Positions 1 through 9,550 are shown, numbered from the stretch's first letter. The stretch: 64,000 nucleotides of DNA from Rivularia sp. MS3 (GCA_019192545.1 JAHCMI010000048.1:1-64000), one strand, 5' to 3'. Program-made: numbers and translations. The notes: generated by a model from the letters alone, not told the origin.

Positions 1-229
1 ATAGCTTTTTAGCAAAAGACGGGGTAATAATTGGTACTAGAACATCTGGAAAAGGCAACGGTGGTAATTTAAGTATTGATGCCCAAAATGTACTAATAAC
101 TGGTGATTCAAGTTTATTAACTTTCTCTGAGGAAAACTCAACCGGAGATTCCGGAGATTTAACGATTACAGCTAATAGCTTTTTAGCAAAAGACGGGGTA
201 ATAATTGGTACTAGAACATCTGGAAAAGG
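1..229. repeat. Recent in-frame 174-bp intragenic duplication
   Basis: The 55 bases at 1-55 recur identically at 175-229. The offset of 174 bp equals 58 codons, one beta-helix repeat unit. The intervening sequence is diverged but still coding. This points to recent slippage or recombination within the adhesin gene. Confidence 0.85.
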
Positions 230-2183
230 TAAGGGTGGAGATTTAACAGTTAAAACTAATAGCTTGCTAACAAAAGATAATGTACTAATTAATACTAACG
301 CATCTGGAGAAGGAAACGGAGGTAATCTGAGTATTGATGCTCAAAATGTACAAATAACTGGTGACTCGCAATTGCTTACCTCTTCTGGGGAAAACTCCAC
401 TGGAGACTTAGGAAATTTAATGATTAAAACTAATAATTTGTTAGTTAAGGATGGAGCAGGTGTTCGTAGTTCATTGACATCTGAAAAAAGCAACGGTGGT
501 AATTTAAATATTAATGCTCAAGACGTGCAATTGATTGGTAGCTTAAGTGGTATATCTTTATTTGAAGGAGAAAACTCAACTGGAATCAAAGGAAATATAA
601 CCATTAAAACTAATACTTTGCTAATCAAAGATGGGGCATATATATCTAATACTACAGCAGGAAAAGGTAGCGGTGGTAATTTAAATATTGATGCCCAAGA
701 CGTGCAACTAATTGGTAGCTCAAGTGATTTATCTACCTTTACCTTTCCAAACTCTACCGGAGATGCAGGAAATATAACGATTAAAACCAATACTTTGCTA
801 TTTAAAGATGAAGCGACTATATATACCACCACATTTGGAGAAGGCAACGGTGGTAATTTAAATATTGATGCCCAAGATGTGCAGCTAATTGGCAACAGTA
901 GTTTGTCTAGCTTCACCAACTCAATCGGAGATGCAGGAGATATAACGATTAAAACTAATAGCTTACTAATTAAAGATGGTTCTGATGTTACAACTGACAC
1001 ATTAGGAAAAGGCAATGCTGGTAACTTAACTGTTGATGCTCAAGATGTGCAGTTAATTGGAGAAAGTAAGGATGGTCAGTTTTCTAGTAGTTTGTCTTCA
1101 GATGCAGCGATAAACTCAACTGGAGATGGGGGAGATTTGACGATTAGAACTAATAATTTACTGGTTAAAGATGGCGCACAAATTACTGCTGCAACATTTG
1201 GACAAGGTAAAGGTGGTAATGTAAATGTTGATGCAAAAAACGTACAGATAATTGGTAAAACCAGGGATAATCAGTTTCCTAGCGGTTTGTTTACATCCGC
1301 ACAGGAAAACTCAACAAGAGATGCAGGAAATTTAATAATTAACGCCGATATTTTACAGATTGAGGATGGTGCATGGGTAAGCGTAGCGAGTGCTGGTACG
1401 GGAAGAGCCGGAAATATAACCATAAATGCCGATTTTATCCGTCTAAATAACGATGGTTTAATCACCGGCAATACACGCAACAATAATAACTTGGACACAG
1501 AACAAGCAACAATCAATATTAATTCCCAAGAATTAATAATGCGTGACGGTAGCAGAATCAGAACTAACGCAACCGGGGAAAACGTTATCGGTGGAAACAT
1601 CAATATCAACACAGATTTCCTAATTGCGAACGAAAACAGCGACATCAGCGCCAATTCTGAAAACTTCCGTGGTGGGAATGTGCGAATAGATGCAGAAGGT
1701 ATTTTTGGTACTCAATTCCGACTTCAACCCACTTCTCAAAGCGATATTACCGCAACAGGTGCGAGTCCTGAATTAAACGGCACAGTAGAAATTATCACAC
1801 CTCAAACCGATCCTACCAGTGGTTCAATCAAATTTCCTACAATACCAGTTGAAACCCAAATCGCCGATGTTTGCTCTACACCCGGTTACGCTCAAAGCAG
1901 TTTTACTATTACCGGAAAAGATAGTTTACCACCGAGTCCTTTGAAACCACTTCCAGGTAGATTGAATCAAACTAAATTAGCGACTTTGGAAGAAGACATA
2001 AAGCCACAAGCAACACGAAGCAGACAAAATAAGAAACAAGAACCAGAAATAAAAGAAATTGTAGAAGCACGAGGTTGGGTGAGAACCCCTGACGGTAGAA
2101 TTATTCTTGTTGCCCATGCACCTAACGGTAGGTTTTCTTCTCCTCCTACCGCATCTAAATCTTGTTCTTACAAAAATAGTTAA
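1..2183 (+). CDS. Large secreted haemagglutinin-type beta-helix adhesin (TpsA-like), 5' end outside window
   Basis: The frame is open from the first bases (codons from position 3) to TAA at 2181-2183, so this is the C-terminal part of a longer protein; the first in-frame ATG at 264 is internal. It consists of degenerate beta-helix repeats of roughly 55-60 residues built around motifs such as GKGNGGNL, DAQDVQLIG, STGDAGNITIKTN and LLIKDGA. The last ~200 residues form the conserved cyanobacterial C-terminus, with a lone Cys (DVCSTPGYAQSSF), ITGKDSLPPSP, PLPGRLNQTKLATLEE and a final GWVRTPDGRIILVAHA. This end closely matches that of the adhesin at 9551-13966, so the two are paralogues. Such proteins are exported through FhaC/ShlB partners; one is encoded at 7382. 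The export role is inferred from family and context. Confidence 0.85.
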   Translation, partial: SFLAKDGVIIGTRTSGKGNGGNLSIDAQNVLITGDSSLLTFSEENSTGDSGDLTITANSFLAKDGVIIGTRTSGKGKGGDLTVKTNSLLTKDNVLINTNASGEGNGGNLSIDAQNVQITGDSQLLTSSGENSTGDLGNLMIKTNNLLVKDGAGVRSSLTSEKSNGGNLNINAQDVQLIGSLSGISLFEGENSTGIKGNITIKTNTLLIKDGAYISNTTAGKGSGGNLNIDAQDVQLIGSSSDLSTFTFPNSTGDAGNITIKTNTLLFKDEATIYTTTFGEGNGGNLNIDAQDVQLIGNSSLSSFTNSIGDAGDITIKTNSLLIKDGSDVTTDTLGKGNAGNLTVDAQDVQLIGESKDGQFSSSLSSDAAINSTGDGGDLTIRTNNLLVKDGAQITAATFGQGKGGNVNVDAKNVQIIGKTRDNQFPSGLFTSAQENSTRDAGNLIINADILQIEDGAWVSVASAGTGRAGNITINADFIRLNNDGLITGNTRNNNNLDTEQATININSQELIMRDGSRIRTNATGENVIGGNININTDFLIANENSDISANSENFRGGNVRIDAEGIFGTQFRLQPTSQSDITATGASPELNGTVEIITPQTDPTSGSIKFPTIPVETQIADVCSTPGYAQSSFTITGKDSLPPSPLKPLPGRLNQTKLATLEEDIKPQATRSRQNKKQEPEIKEIVEARGWVRTPDGRIILVAHAPNGRFSSPPTASKSCSYKNS

Positions 2184-2288
2184 TAATTTAAGCTTCTGCA
2201 TGAGTAACACAACCCCAGAAATAGAGGTATATAGTTTCAAACAAACCTTGCTCACTGCTCATATCATGGGTGATTGTCCGCATATCAC

Positions 2289-2416
2289 ATCACTGTTCAC
2301 TGCTCACTGCTCACTGCTCACTGTTCACTGTTCACTGTTCACTGTTAACTGCTCACTGCTCACTGTTCACTGTTAACTGCTCACTGCTCACTGCTCACTG
2401 TTCACTGCTCACTGTT
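2289..2416. repeat. Degenerate heptamer tandem repeat (STRR type)
   Basis: About 18 head-to-tail copies of a seven-base unit, CACTGYT with variants such as CACTGTT, CACTGCT and TAACTGT. This is the short tandemly repeated repetitive class known from heterocystous cyanobacteria. Because the unit is 7 bp, every frame reads as a low-complexity peptide (SLLTAHCSLFT-like); it is not coding. It lies directly before the DUF1822 start. Confidence 0.9.
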
Positions 2417-2422
2417 CTTGCG

Positions 2423-3718
2423 ATGAATCAACCTTTATCAAATTCAGATTTCACAGATTTACTCGATTGGGTGTCTTTGAACGAGACGCAAACTGAGCTA
2501 TCAACAGAACATTTTTGTCAAGCTGCTCGTTTAAGTCAATCGGTATGTTTGTCACAACAACGCTGGCAAGTTTATATAAATGCTTTGGCAGTTTTGGGTT
2601 TTGAGCAATGGCTTCAAGAACGCGCTCCTGATTTACAATTACGTATAGAACAGTCTTCTATTTGGCAACCGGAATACGCTAATTTACTAGCAGCAGCCTG
2701 TAATATTTTAGTTGGTAAGTTCAAAGTTTGTATAGTAACCGGAAGTAATTTAATCAACGAGCATAGCATTCCTTTTGCTGTTTTTGACATTCCTCGTTTC
2801 ACCGCTCATTTTTATGTATTAATGCAGGTTGTAGAAGAAAAAGAGCAGGTAGCTATTTCCGGATTTATGAGTTACGAACAATATTGTCGCTATCAAGAAT
2901 CGGTACAACTACCAATAGAATCGAATTGGACTTATACAATACCTCAATCTTGGTTTAACTTGGATGCTAATGCTTTATTGCTTAATCTTCGGTGTTTGGC
3001 AGCAAATGCGATTCAGTTACCGGTGATTGAAAACAATCAAGAAATTAATACTATAACGGCATTAAAACAAAAAATATTAAAACTGGAATCTCGATTCAAA
3101 AATCAATACCCTTGGCAATTATTAACGATTCAAGAAGGTATTGATTTACTAAACAATCCAGAATTAATCAAATGGGTATATAAAATTATTCAACCTTCCC
3201 CCGTACCCTCTTTAATTAATGTGGGTTATTGGTTAAACAATAAGTTTGATAACATAACTCAGGAATTAGGTTGGATGCTAATGCCTTCATTAAGGCTATC
3301 AGCAATGCGCTCCTTAGAAAATTTTGAGCAGATTAGAACGGGATTAGAACAGCAGGGAGTTCATATTCCTGTGACAGCAAAAGGTGCTTACCGAGATTTA
3401 GAATGCAACGAAAGTACTAGTTTGCGGTTGTACGCTATTACCTGGTTATTAAACGAAACTTCGGCTAATCCGGAATGGGTATTGTTAGTTGCTTTAGGTT
3501 CCCAAGCTCAAGCTAAAATGCCAGAAACGCTTAAATTAGAAATGCGCGACGAGACGCAAGTATTATTTGAACAAGAATTAAAAGATACAAGTCAAGGTAT
3601 TCTTTACGCTCAAGTAGTCGGTAATTATGGAGAGCGTTTTCGGGTTAATGTCACCGTCGATGAAGAAACTGTAATTGAAATTCCACCTTTCGGTTTTGAG
3701 TTGGAAGAAAGTGGTTAA
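2423..3718 (+). CDS. DUF1822 family protein
   Basis: A 431-residue protein of unknown function, restricted as far as I know to cyanobacteria. I place the start at ATG 2423 (MNQPLSNSDF): the frame extends 51 codons upstream, but that stretch is translated heptamer repeat. Family traits are an N-terminal block with QRWQVYINALAVLGFEQWLQE, a central FTAHFYVLMQVVEEKEQVAISGF segment, and a C-terminal domain ending GERFRVNVTVDEETVIEIPPF. No signal peptide or membrane segment is seen, so it is probably cytoplasmic. It is followed by a CHAT-CHASE2 gene. A shorter relative is at 62932-63975, also near a CHAT protein, which suggests a functional link between DUF1822 and CHAT proteins (inference). Confidence 0.8.
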   Translation: MNQPLSNSDFTDLLDWVSLNETQTELSTEHFCQAARLSQSVCLSQQRWQVYINALAVLGFEQWLQERAPDLQLRIEQSSIWQPEYANLLAAACNILVGKFKVCIVTGSNLINEHSIPFAVFDIPRFTAHFYVLMQVVEEKEQVAISGFMSYEQYCRYQESVQLPIESNWTYTIPQSWFNLDANALLLNLRCLAANAIQLPVIENNQEINTITALKQKILKLESRFKNQYPWQLLTIQEGIDLLNNPELIKWVYKIIQPSPVPSLINVGYWLNNKFDNITQELGWMLMPSLRLSAMRSLENFEQIRTGLEQQGVHIPVTAKGAYRDLECNESTSLRLYAITWLLNETSANPEWVLLVALGSQAQAKMPETLKLEMRDETQVLFEQELKDTSQGILYAQVVGNYGERFRVNVTVDEETVIEIPPFGFELEESG

Positions 3719-3826
3719 AAGTTAGGATTTAGGAGTTAGGAGTTAATAGTTAGGAGTTAATAGTTAGGAGTTAATAGTTAGGAGTTATGAGTTAGGAGTT
3801 ATGAGTTATAAGTTAATAGTTACTTT
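3719..3826. repeat. Heptamer-type repeat (GAGTTAG/GAGTTAA variants)
   Basis: The gap between the DUF1822 and CHAT-CHASE2 genes is filled with iterations of GGAGTTA, TAGTTAG and GAGTTAT. It belongs to the STRR/LTRR-like repeats seen at several other places here (7319, 9130, 16920). No obvious promoter or ribosome-binding site can be separated from it. Confidence 0.85.
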
Positions 3827-3869
3827 CTAATAATATTATTCTTCCCCATCTTTCCACCCTCCCTATCTT

Positions 3870-6284
3870 ATGAAAACTAATAATCACATATTTAATCTTA
3901 AGATTCAAAAATTTGAACAAATTTGTTTATTTGAGTTGTCTTGGGGACAAGGACAAAGATTAACTGCTGAAATTGATTATCCCAACAACTTTAATAAATT
4001 ACATCAAGAATGGCAACAAGCATACCTTAATTTTTATCAATCAGATGAAATGCGAGGACGTGCTATTGGTGGTGGAGTTGCCACAATTAATGTTGATTGG
4101 CACGCGGAACTTGTAAGAGCGGAAACTAAATTAATGTATGAGTTTCATCGCTGGTTGCGTAGTGTAGAATTATATGATATTCGCTCGGAAATAGCTCGCG
4201 CTTCTCAAGAATTAGTACGGGTTTTTATTACTTGTAGTCCCATTGAACTAGAACGCTATCCGTGGGAAGCTTGGGAAATTGGTACGGAATTTGCTACCAA
4301 AAGTCAGATTCAAATTATTCGTTGTCCTTTAAATATTGTTGCTTCTACCCAAACAACTGATAAAAAACACAAATATTACCGCAAACGTCCCCGCATTTTA
4401 GCAATTTTAGGTGACGATACGGGATTAAATTATCAAGCTGACAAAGAAGCTATAAAACCGCTTTTAAAAATAGCCGATGTCGAATTCACTGGTTGGCAAA
4501 CAGATGAAACACCAAGCGAAGTAATCGGAAAAATTAGCGATGCAATTACTGATATCAAAGGATGGGATATATTATTTTTTTTCGGACACAGTAATGAAAC
4601 TGAAATGACGGGAGGTGAGTTAGGAATTGCTCCCAATGTTTCAATTTCTATTAAAGAAATCGCTCCGCAATTAACTGTTGCTAAACAACGGGGATTAAAT
4701 GTAGCAGTATTTAATTCATGCAGCGGTTTAAATATCGCACAATCTTTAATTGAATTGGGATTTGGACAAGTTGTGGTGATGCGGGAGCCGATTCACAATC
4801 GAGTTGCTGAGGAATTTTTAGTCAGATTTTTACAAGGAATAGCCAAACATCTCGATCTCTATGAATCATTAGTACAAGCGCGACAATTTTTACGTATGGA
4901 AAAAAGCCATACTTACCCTTCTTCATACTTGGTACCTTCGCTATTTTGTCATCCGGGAGCGGAATTATACCGGATTGCACCAGTACGGTGGAAAGATAAG
5001 TTGCGTCAAAGTCTACCAAATCCTATGGAAGCAATAGTTATTGCAACCAGTCTTTTCTTAGGAATATCTCCTTCAGTTCAAGATACGCTGCTGAATGTAC
5101 GAATGCTCAATCAAGCAGTTTACCGCGAATTTACTACCCAAATATCTAACGAAGAAGCACCACCAGTAGCATTAGTAGAAATTGATACCGAATCTATTTA
5201 TCGCGCTCGAATACCTAATTCTCAACTACTGCCATTTAACCGCAGCTATATTGCTAAGTTAATTGATAGCCTCAGAACTTTGAATGCAACTCTAGTCGGA
5301 ATAGATTTTATCTTTGATTCACCTCAAAAAAATCCGTCATCTGGGGATCGAGATTTAGGTTTGGCGGTACGTCGAGCGGTTGATGCAAACATCTGGCTGA
5401 TTTTTGGAGCGGTGTTGGAACCCGAGCGGGAAATTGGAGCCAATGAATCAACTGGTATTAATAAATGGGATTGGACGTTACAAGCGTACCTTGATGCAAA
5501 TCCTTACGTCATCGAAATACCCGAGCGCGATCGCGATTGTCGTAATGCTTGTCCATTTTCCTATTTGCTTTCTCTAATACAAACGGCAAAATACGAAGTC
5601 AGCGATTTACCCCAACCTGATACCAGTCATACAACTAATTTACGCGCTCAAGTTCTAGATGTAATTGAAAATCACAGTTTAGACAGAGATGTAAATAAGA
5701 GTAATCTATCAAAACTATTAGAATTACCATCGAACGTGATATTGCAACCTTTAGTTGATTACTCCCTACCTCCCGATAGAATTTATACGAAAATTCCCGC
5801 TTGGAAGTTGATAGAAAACCCAGATATTAACGAATTTCCCTTGATTTCCGAACAGGTAGTATTGATTGCAGTAAGTAGTGATGAACGTTTGGGAAGCGCG
5901 CCGGGAAAACCCGACAGAATGACAATTCCTTTTGCTACAAGTTATTGGCTGCCAGACAAATATTGGATAACTGGGGGACAATCATTAGCTTACATGACTC
6001 ATCATTTTTTAAGGAACCGTTTTTTAACTGCTATTCCCGATATTTGGATGATTATAGCTGCAATAATTATTAGTAAAATTACAGTTTTAATATTGAAAAA
6101 TAAGTCGCCTTTTACTCCTCAAATGCGCTTAAATATTCTTGCCGGTTCTTTTGGAGCAGTTATCCTTTATGGTTTAGTATCATTACAACTTTATATCTGG
6201 GCAGCCGTTTTAATACCTTGGATTTTACCTTCAATCGTCTTTTTAGGTTACATCACACCATTTACAAAAAAGAATCATGTCTAG
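3870..6284 (+). CDS. CHAT-CHASE2 membrane protein
   Basis: An 804-residue protein. An N-terminal ~130-residue effector-associated region leads into a caspase-like CHAT domain (about 150-360) with the catalytic pair visible: His240 in FFFGHS and Cys284 in FNSCSGL. A membrane segment near 385-400 precedes a CHASE2 sensor domain (about 400-700; ALVEIDTESIYRAR, VGIDFIFDSP, PDRMTIPFATSYWLP). Two or three C-terminal membrane segments lie at 710-800. CHASE2 is normally an extracytoplasmic sensor joined to a kinase or cyclase; here the only output domain is the CHAT protease at the other end. I infer a protease controlled by a periplasmic signal. The end overlaps the DUF928 start by 8 nt, so the two are translationally coupled. 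Confidence 0.88.
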   Translation: MKTNNHIFNLKIQKFEQICLFELSWGQGQRLTAEIDYPNNFNKLHQEWQQAYLNFYQSDEMRGRAIGGGVATINVDWHAELVRAETKLMYEFHRWLRSVELYDIRSEIARASQELVRVFITCSPIELERYPWEAWEIGTEFATKSQIQIIRCPLNIVASTQTTDKKHKYYRKRPRILAILGDDTGLNYQADKEAIKPLLKIADVEFTGWQTDETPSEVIGKISDAITDIKGWDILFFFGHSNETEMTGGELGIAPNVSISIKEIAPQLTVAKQRGLNVAVFNSCSGLNIAQSLIELGFGQVVVMREPIHNRVAEEFLVRFLQGIAKHLDLYESLVQARQFLRMEKSHTYPSSYLVPSLFCHPGAELYRIAPVRWKDKLRQSLPNPMEAIVIATSLFLGISPSVQDTLLNVRMLNQAVYREFTTQISNEEAPPVALVEIDTESIYRARIPNSQLLPFNRSYIAKLIDSLRTLNATLVGIDFIFDSPQKNPSSGDRDLGLAVRRAVDANIWLIFGAVLEPEREIGANESTGINKWDWTLQAYLDANPYVIEIPERDRDCRNACPFSYLLSLIQTAKYEVSDLPQPDTSHTTNLRAQVLDVIENHSLDRDVNKSNLSKLLELPSNVILQPLVDYSLPPDRIYTKIPAWKLIENPDINEFPLISEQVVLIAVSSDERLGSAPGKPDRMTIPFATSYWLPDKYWITGGQSLAYMTHHFLRNRFLTAIPDIWMIIAAIIISKITVLILKNKSPFTPQMRLNILAGSFGAVILYGLVSLQLYIWAAVLIPWILPSIVFLGYITPFTKKNHV

Positions 6285-7128
6285 ATTAACATCTAATTTC
6301 AAACGCAAATATTTCGCTTTATTTAGCTTAGGAATTATTAGTGCAAGCATTGCTTTTGTCGTACCGCTCAGAAATGAGATTAACACAGAAAACATCGCGA
6401 TCGCGCAAACCCAAAAACCAAAACCAAAGCCCAAGCCCAAACCAAACAGTCGTCCGCGCAGAAGGCGCAAGGCAAGTCCATTGAAACGTTTGATAGGAAT
6501 ATTCGATCGGCATCGTCCGAAAACATTAGGTGCGCGTTCCATTTCTAATATCTGTCCCGTTGCTCCCGGTTTTATTGAAACATATACCGTTTGGCACACT
6601 CAACCGCTATTTTTATGGGTTAGTACTTTAAAAAATCAAGAAGCTCAAAAAAATCAAGAAGCTAAGTTAGTTGTTCGCGAACGTCATAGCGACAGCATAC
6701 TATGGGAGCAAAAAGTCAATATCGCCGACCAAAAAGTTTTTTATAGCGGACAACCTTTAGAACCTGGAAAACTTTATCAATGGAGATTGGAAGGAACTTT
6801 CTCTTCAAATTCTTGGGCAACATTTGAGATTATGCCAGCAAACCAACATGCTCAAATTCAAGCAGACTTACAAAGATTAGCGCAGAAGTCACAAAGTAAA
6901 GCTAATTCAGAACAAATGGCAATTCAAAAAGCCGAATACTTTTTTACATATTTAACAAAGCCTCAAACCAAAGATTATCTTTGGTCTGATGGATTACAAG
7001 CTCTCTACCAAGTTGAAAAACCATCTGAAGATTTTCTCAGAGAACGAGATATTTTAGTTGCAAATAGATGCACTCCAAGCAAGGAAGTAGTGAATAGAGA
7101 GGGAAGAAGTGAGGGAGTAAGGGAGTGA
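6277..7128 (+). CDS. DUF928 family exported protein
   Basis: A 283-residue protein with an N-terminal signal or anchor (YFALFSLGIISASIAFVVP, then AIAQT). A Lys-Pro run (KPKPKPKPKP) and an Arg-rich stretch follow, then the DUF928 core with LGARSISNICPVAPGF, TVWHTQPLFLWV, VFYSGQPLEPGKLYQW and a C-terminal helical segment. The family is cyanobacterial and commonly sits beside CHASE2/CHAT, FhaC and haemagglutinin genes, as here. ATG 6277 lies inside the upstream CHAT-CHASE2 gene, which implies co-translation. The last ~13 residues are encoded by a purine-rich heptamer tract, so the natural C-terminus was probably extended or replaced by repeat sequence. The biochemical function is unknown. Confidence 0.85.
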   Translation: MSRLTSNFKRKYFALFSLGIISASIAFVVPLRNEINTENIAIAQTQKPKPKPKPKPNSRPRRRRKASPLKRLIGIFDRHRPKTLGARSISNICPVAPGFIETYTVWHTQPLFLWVSTLKNQEAQKNQEAKLVVRERHSDSILWEQKVNIADQKVFYSGQPLEPGKLYQWRLEGTFSSNSWATFEIMPANQHAQIQADLQRLAQKSQSKANSEQMAIQKAEYFFTYLTKPQTKDYLWSDGLQALYQVEKPSEDFLRERDILVANRCTPSKEVVNREGRSEGVRE

Positions 7129-7133
7129 GGGAG
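7095..7133. repeat. Purine-rich heptamer tract at the end of the DUF928 gene
   Basis: Units of the type GAGGGAG, AAGGGAG and AGTGAGG run across the DUF928 stop codon (7126-7128), so the repeat supplies the final codons. The same kind of tract occurs at 16920-16972. Confidence 0.75.
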
Positions 7134-7318
7134 AGCGAATTAGGGAAGCGGTATTTAACAAGGCGGTGAGCCGCACGCCTTTATGCGTGAACGGCACAAA
7201 GAATATTCTGTCCGCCGACACGCCGCCCCAACCAATTACTAACACGCCAATTGACAGTGGGGTTTTAGTTACATTCGCCTCAATAAAAAGTAAAGAATAA
7301 GAAGTAGTAAGTAAATAT

Positions 7319-7376
7319 CACTACTCACTACTTATTACTCATAACTCATAACTTATAACTCATAACTCATAACTTA
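7319..7376. repeat. Heptamer tract (ACTCATA/ACTTATA) before the FhaC-type gene
   Basis: About eight copies of ACTCATA-type units end five bases before ATG 7382, so no normal ribosome-binding site is visible for that gene. The rest of the gap (7134-7318) has a GC-richer stretch with short inverted segments and no convincing gene. Confidence 0.8.
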
Positions 7377-7381
7377 ATTTC

Positions 7382-9130
7382 ATGGTTCTTAAATTATCAC
7401 GAACTCTGATGGCATCCTGTTGCTATCTAAGTTCATTTGTTTTAGTAAATTGGCTGACAATTCAACAAAGCCAAGCTCAGAATTTAGAATTACCACCACC
7501 GCAAGATGTCCAACCACTTCCACCGGAGCCTCCACCAACACCACCAATTCCTCCACAACTACCGCCACCATCGGATTTACTCGAATCTCCTACACAAACT
7601 CCGAGTTCTCCTCAACCATTACCTGATATTCCCGATACTGTTACCATTAAGAAATTTGAATTTACTGGAAATACGGCGTTTAGTCAAGCAGAATTAGCAA
7701 AAGTACTTGAACCTTTTACTAATAAACCGATTAGTTTCGCACAATTAGAAGAGGCTAGATTGGCGGTTATTCAATTTTATATTGACAATAAATACATTAC
7801 TTCTGGAGCTTATATTCCAGTCGGACAGGGTATTGAAGATGGTGTAGTTGAAATAGTCATTGTAGAAGGCAGATTAGAAGATATTCAAATTAGTGGCAAT
7901 CGTCGATTGAAATCTGATTATATTCGCAGTCGTATAGCCAGAGCAACGAAAGCACCTTTAAATCAAGAAAAGCTGTTGGAAGCACTGCAACTATTGCAAA
8001 TCAATCCCTTGATTGACAATTTGTCAGCAGAACTATCCGCTGGAACTAGTCCCGGTTTAAATGTATTATCTATTAAGGTAGAAGAAGCTCCCACCTTTGG
8101 AATTACCGCCGGACTTGACAATAATCGCTCTCCGAGCATTGGCAGTTTTCGTCGTCGCATTCAACTCAATCAAGCTAATTTATTAGGGTGGGGAGATGGT
8201 GTGAGTGTGGGTTATAGCAATACCGACGGCAGCAATACTTTCAGTGCAAGTTATTCCTTACCTATTAATCCTCGTAACGGTACTCTCAGCTTTAATTACA
8301 GCACCTCCGATAGCGATATTATCGAAGACACTTTTAACGAATTAGACATTGAATCCGGTTCGAGTAATTACGACTTAACCTTCCGTCAGCCATTAATGCA
8401 AACTCCCACACAAGAATTTGCTTTAGGATTCACAGCTTCTCGGCGAGACAGTCAAGTATCTTCGGAAGTATTATCTGACAACGGAATTCCCCTCAACGAA
8501 CTTTCTCCCGGTGCTGATGAAGACGGAGACACAAGAATTTCAGCATTGCGATTTTTCCAAGAATGGATATCTCGTAACAGTCGGGAAGTAATAGCTGCTC
8601 GATCTCAATTTAGTTTAGGAGTAGGAGCATTGAATGCAACCGTTAACTCCGATGCTCCCGACAGTCGTTTCTTTGCTTGGCAGGGTGAAGCACAATGGAC
8701 GAGATTATTAGCTCGCGACACATTACTATTAATTCGGGGTAACTTACAACTGTCATCCGACAGACTTTTAGCAGGAGAACAATATAGTTTGGGAGGAATA
8801 GAAAACGTTAGGGGATATCGACAAAATCTTCTTCTGAGAGACAACGGTGCTTTTGCTTCCGCTGAGGTACAGCTACCAATCTTCCGTTTATCCAAAAATG
8901 GCATAGTTAAACTAGCTCCCTTCGTTGACATTGGTACAACCTGGGATAACTCCGACGAAGAAAATGATGACAATACCTTAGCATCAGTTGGACTTGGATT
9001 GCGGTGGAGACAGGGAGATAACTTTAATGCTCGTCTTGATTGGGGTATTCCGTTAATTTCTGTAGACAAACAAGGAGATTCGTTACAAGAGAATGGTTTG
9101 TATTTTTCAGTACAATATAATCCGTTTTGA
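7382..9130 (+). CDS. Two-partner-secretion outer-membrane transporter (FhaC/ShlB, TpsB family)
   Basis: A 582-residue protein of usual TpsB length. It has a signal peptide ending near QSQAQ, a Pro-rich linker (about 38-85), then POTRA domains: POTRA_2 at about 90-165 (TIKKFEFTGNTAFS, VEIVIVEGRLEDI) and a second at 165-235. A 16-strand barrel begins near VEEAPTFGITAGLDNNRSPS. The diagnostic barrel-lumen motif is present as GGIENVRGYR, and the protein ends NPF with the C-terminal aromatic expected for outer-membrane insertion. It should export the adhesins encoded on either side (1-2183 and 9551-13966), recognising their N-terminal TPS domains. It is co-oriented with both and probably part of one functional unit. 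Confidence 0.93.
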   Translation: MVLKLSRTLMASCCYLSSFVLVNWLTIQQSQAQNLELPPPQDVQPLPPEPPPTPPIPPQLPPPSDLLESPTQTPSSPQPLPDIPDTVTIKKFEFTGNTAFSQAELAKVLEPFTNKPISFAQLEEARLAVIQFYIDNKYITSGAYIPVGQGIEDGVVEIVIVEGRLEDIQISGNRRLKSDYIRSRIARATKAPLNQEKLLEALQLLQINPLIDNLSAELSAGTSPGLNVLSIKVEEAPTFGITAGLDNNRSPSIGSFRRRIQLNQANLLGWGDGVSVGYSNTDGSNTFSASYSLPINPRNGTLSFNYSTSDSDIIEDTFNELDIESGSSNYDLTFRQPLMQTPTQEFALGFTASRRDSQVSSEVLSDNGIPLNELSPGADEDGDTRISALRFFQEWISRNSREVIAARSQFSLGVGALNATVNSDAPDSRFFAWQGEAQWTRLLARDTLLLIRGNLQLSSDRLLAGEQYSLGGIENVRGYRQNLLLRDNGAFASAEVQLPIFRLSKNGIVKLAPFVDIGTTWDNSDEENDDNTLASVGLGLRWRQGDNFNARLDWGIPLISVDKQGDSLQENGLYFSVQYNPF

Positions 9131-9173
9131 GAGTTAGGAGTTAGGAGTTAGGAGTTATGAGTTATGAGTTAAG
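9130..9173. repeat. Heptamer tract after the FhaC-type gene
   Basis: Six or so GAGTTAG/GAGTTAT units start at the stop codon of the transporter gene. Confidence 0.8.
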
Positions 9174-9185
9174 AATTAGTAATTT

Positions 9186-9262
9186 ATTTCGTAGGGTGCT
9201 GTAACGCTTTTATAAATGAAATCAAAAAATCAACATGTATGTTTCAAGCGTCACGCACCATC
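9186..9262. mobile_element. Small palindromic MITE-like element, copy 1
   Basis: The left end GTAGGGTGCTGTAACGCTT (from 9191) and right end AAGCGTCACGCACCA (to 9260) are imperfect inverted repeats around an AT-rich core. There is no coding capacity. Bases 9186-9217 are identical to 9302-9333, and a diverged inverted relative lies at 45315-45381. The repeat is therefore dispersed in this genome. Confidence 0.7.
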
Positions 9263-9301
9263 GGTATGGTAGTTAGTAATTAGTAATTGGTAATTGTTCA
9301 T

Positions 9302-9333
9302 ATTTCGTAGGGTGCTGTAACGCTTTTATAAAT
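9302..9333. mobile_element. MITE-like element, left-end partial copy 2
   Basis: These 32 bases are identical to 9186-9217, but the matching right end is not found downstream, so this copy is truncated. The surrounding 9131-9550 gap otherwise holds heptamer fragments (TAGTAATTGGTAATTG) and a GCGATCGC site near 9363. I see no gene in it. Confidence 0.7.
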
Positions 9334-9550
9334 TAACTAAAAAACCAAATCTAATCATTTAAGCGATCGCCATTTAATAAAGGTGAATTCCCTATTCCAC
9401 AAAACTGTTGCGATAAAGGAATAGTTAATATTCAATTACCTAAAATCTGTTTTTTGCATAAGTAGTGCTTCATCAGAAATATATAGTATCAACTGTCACA
9501 AATTAATATCCCGTTAAATAATCAATACTTTGGTAATTGGTGAATTGTTC

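Noticed and set aside
2289-2416. Possible CRISPR-like array because of regular repeats.
   Set aside because: Units are seven bases with no spacers; this is STRR-type tandem repeat. No cas genes are present.
2107-2422. Open frames running through the heptamer repeat, including the 51-codon upstream extension of the DUF1822 gene.
   Set aside because: The peptide is only translated CACTGYT repeat; the family homology starts after ATG 2423.
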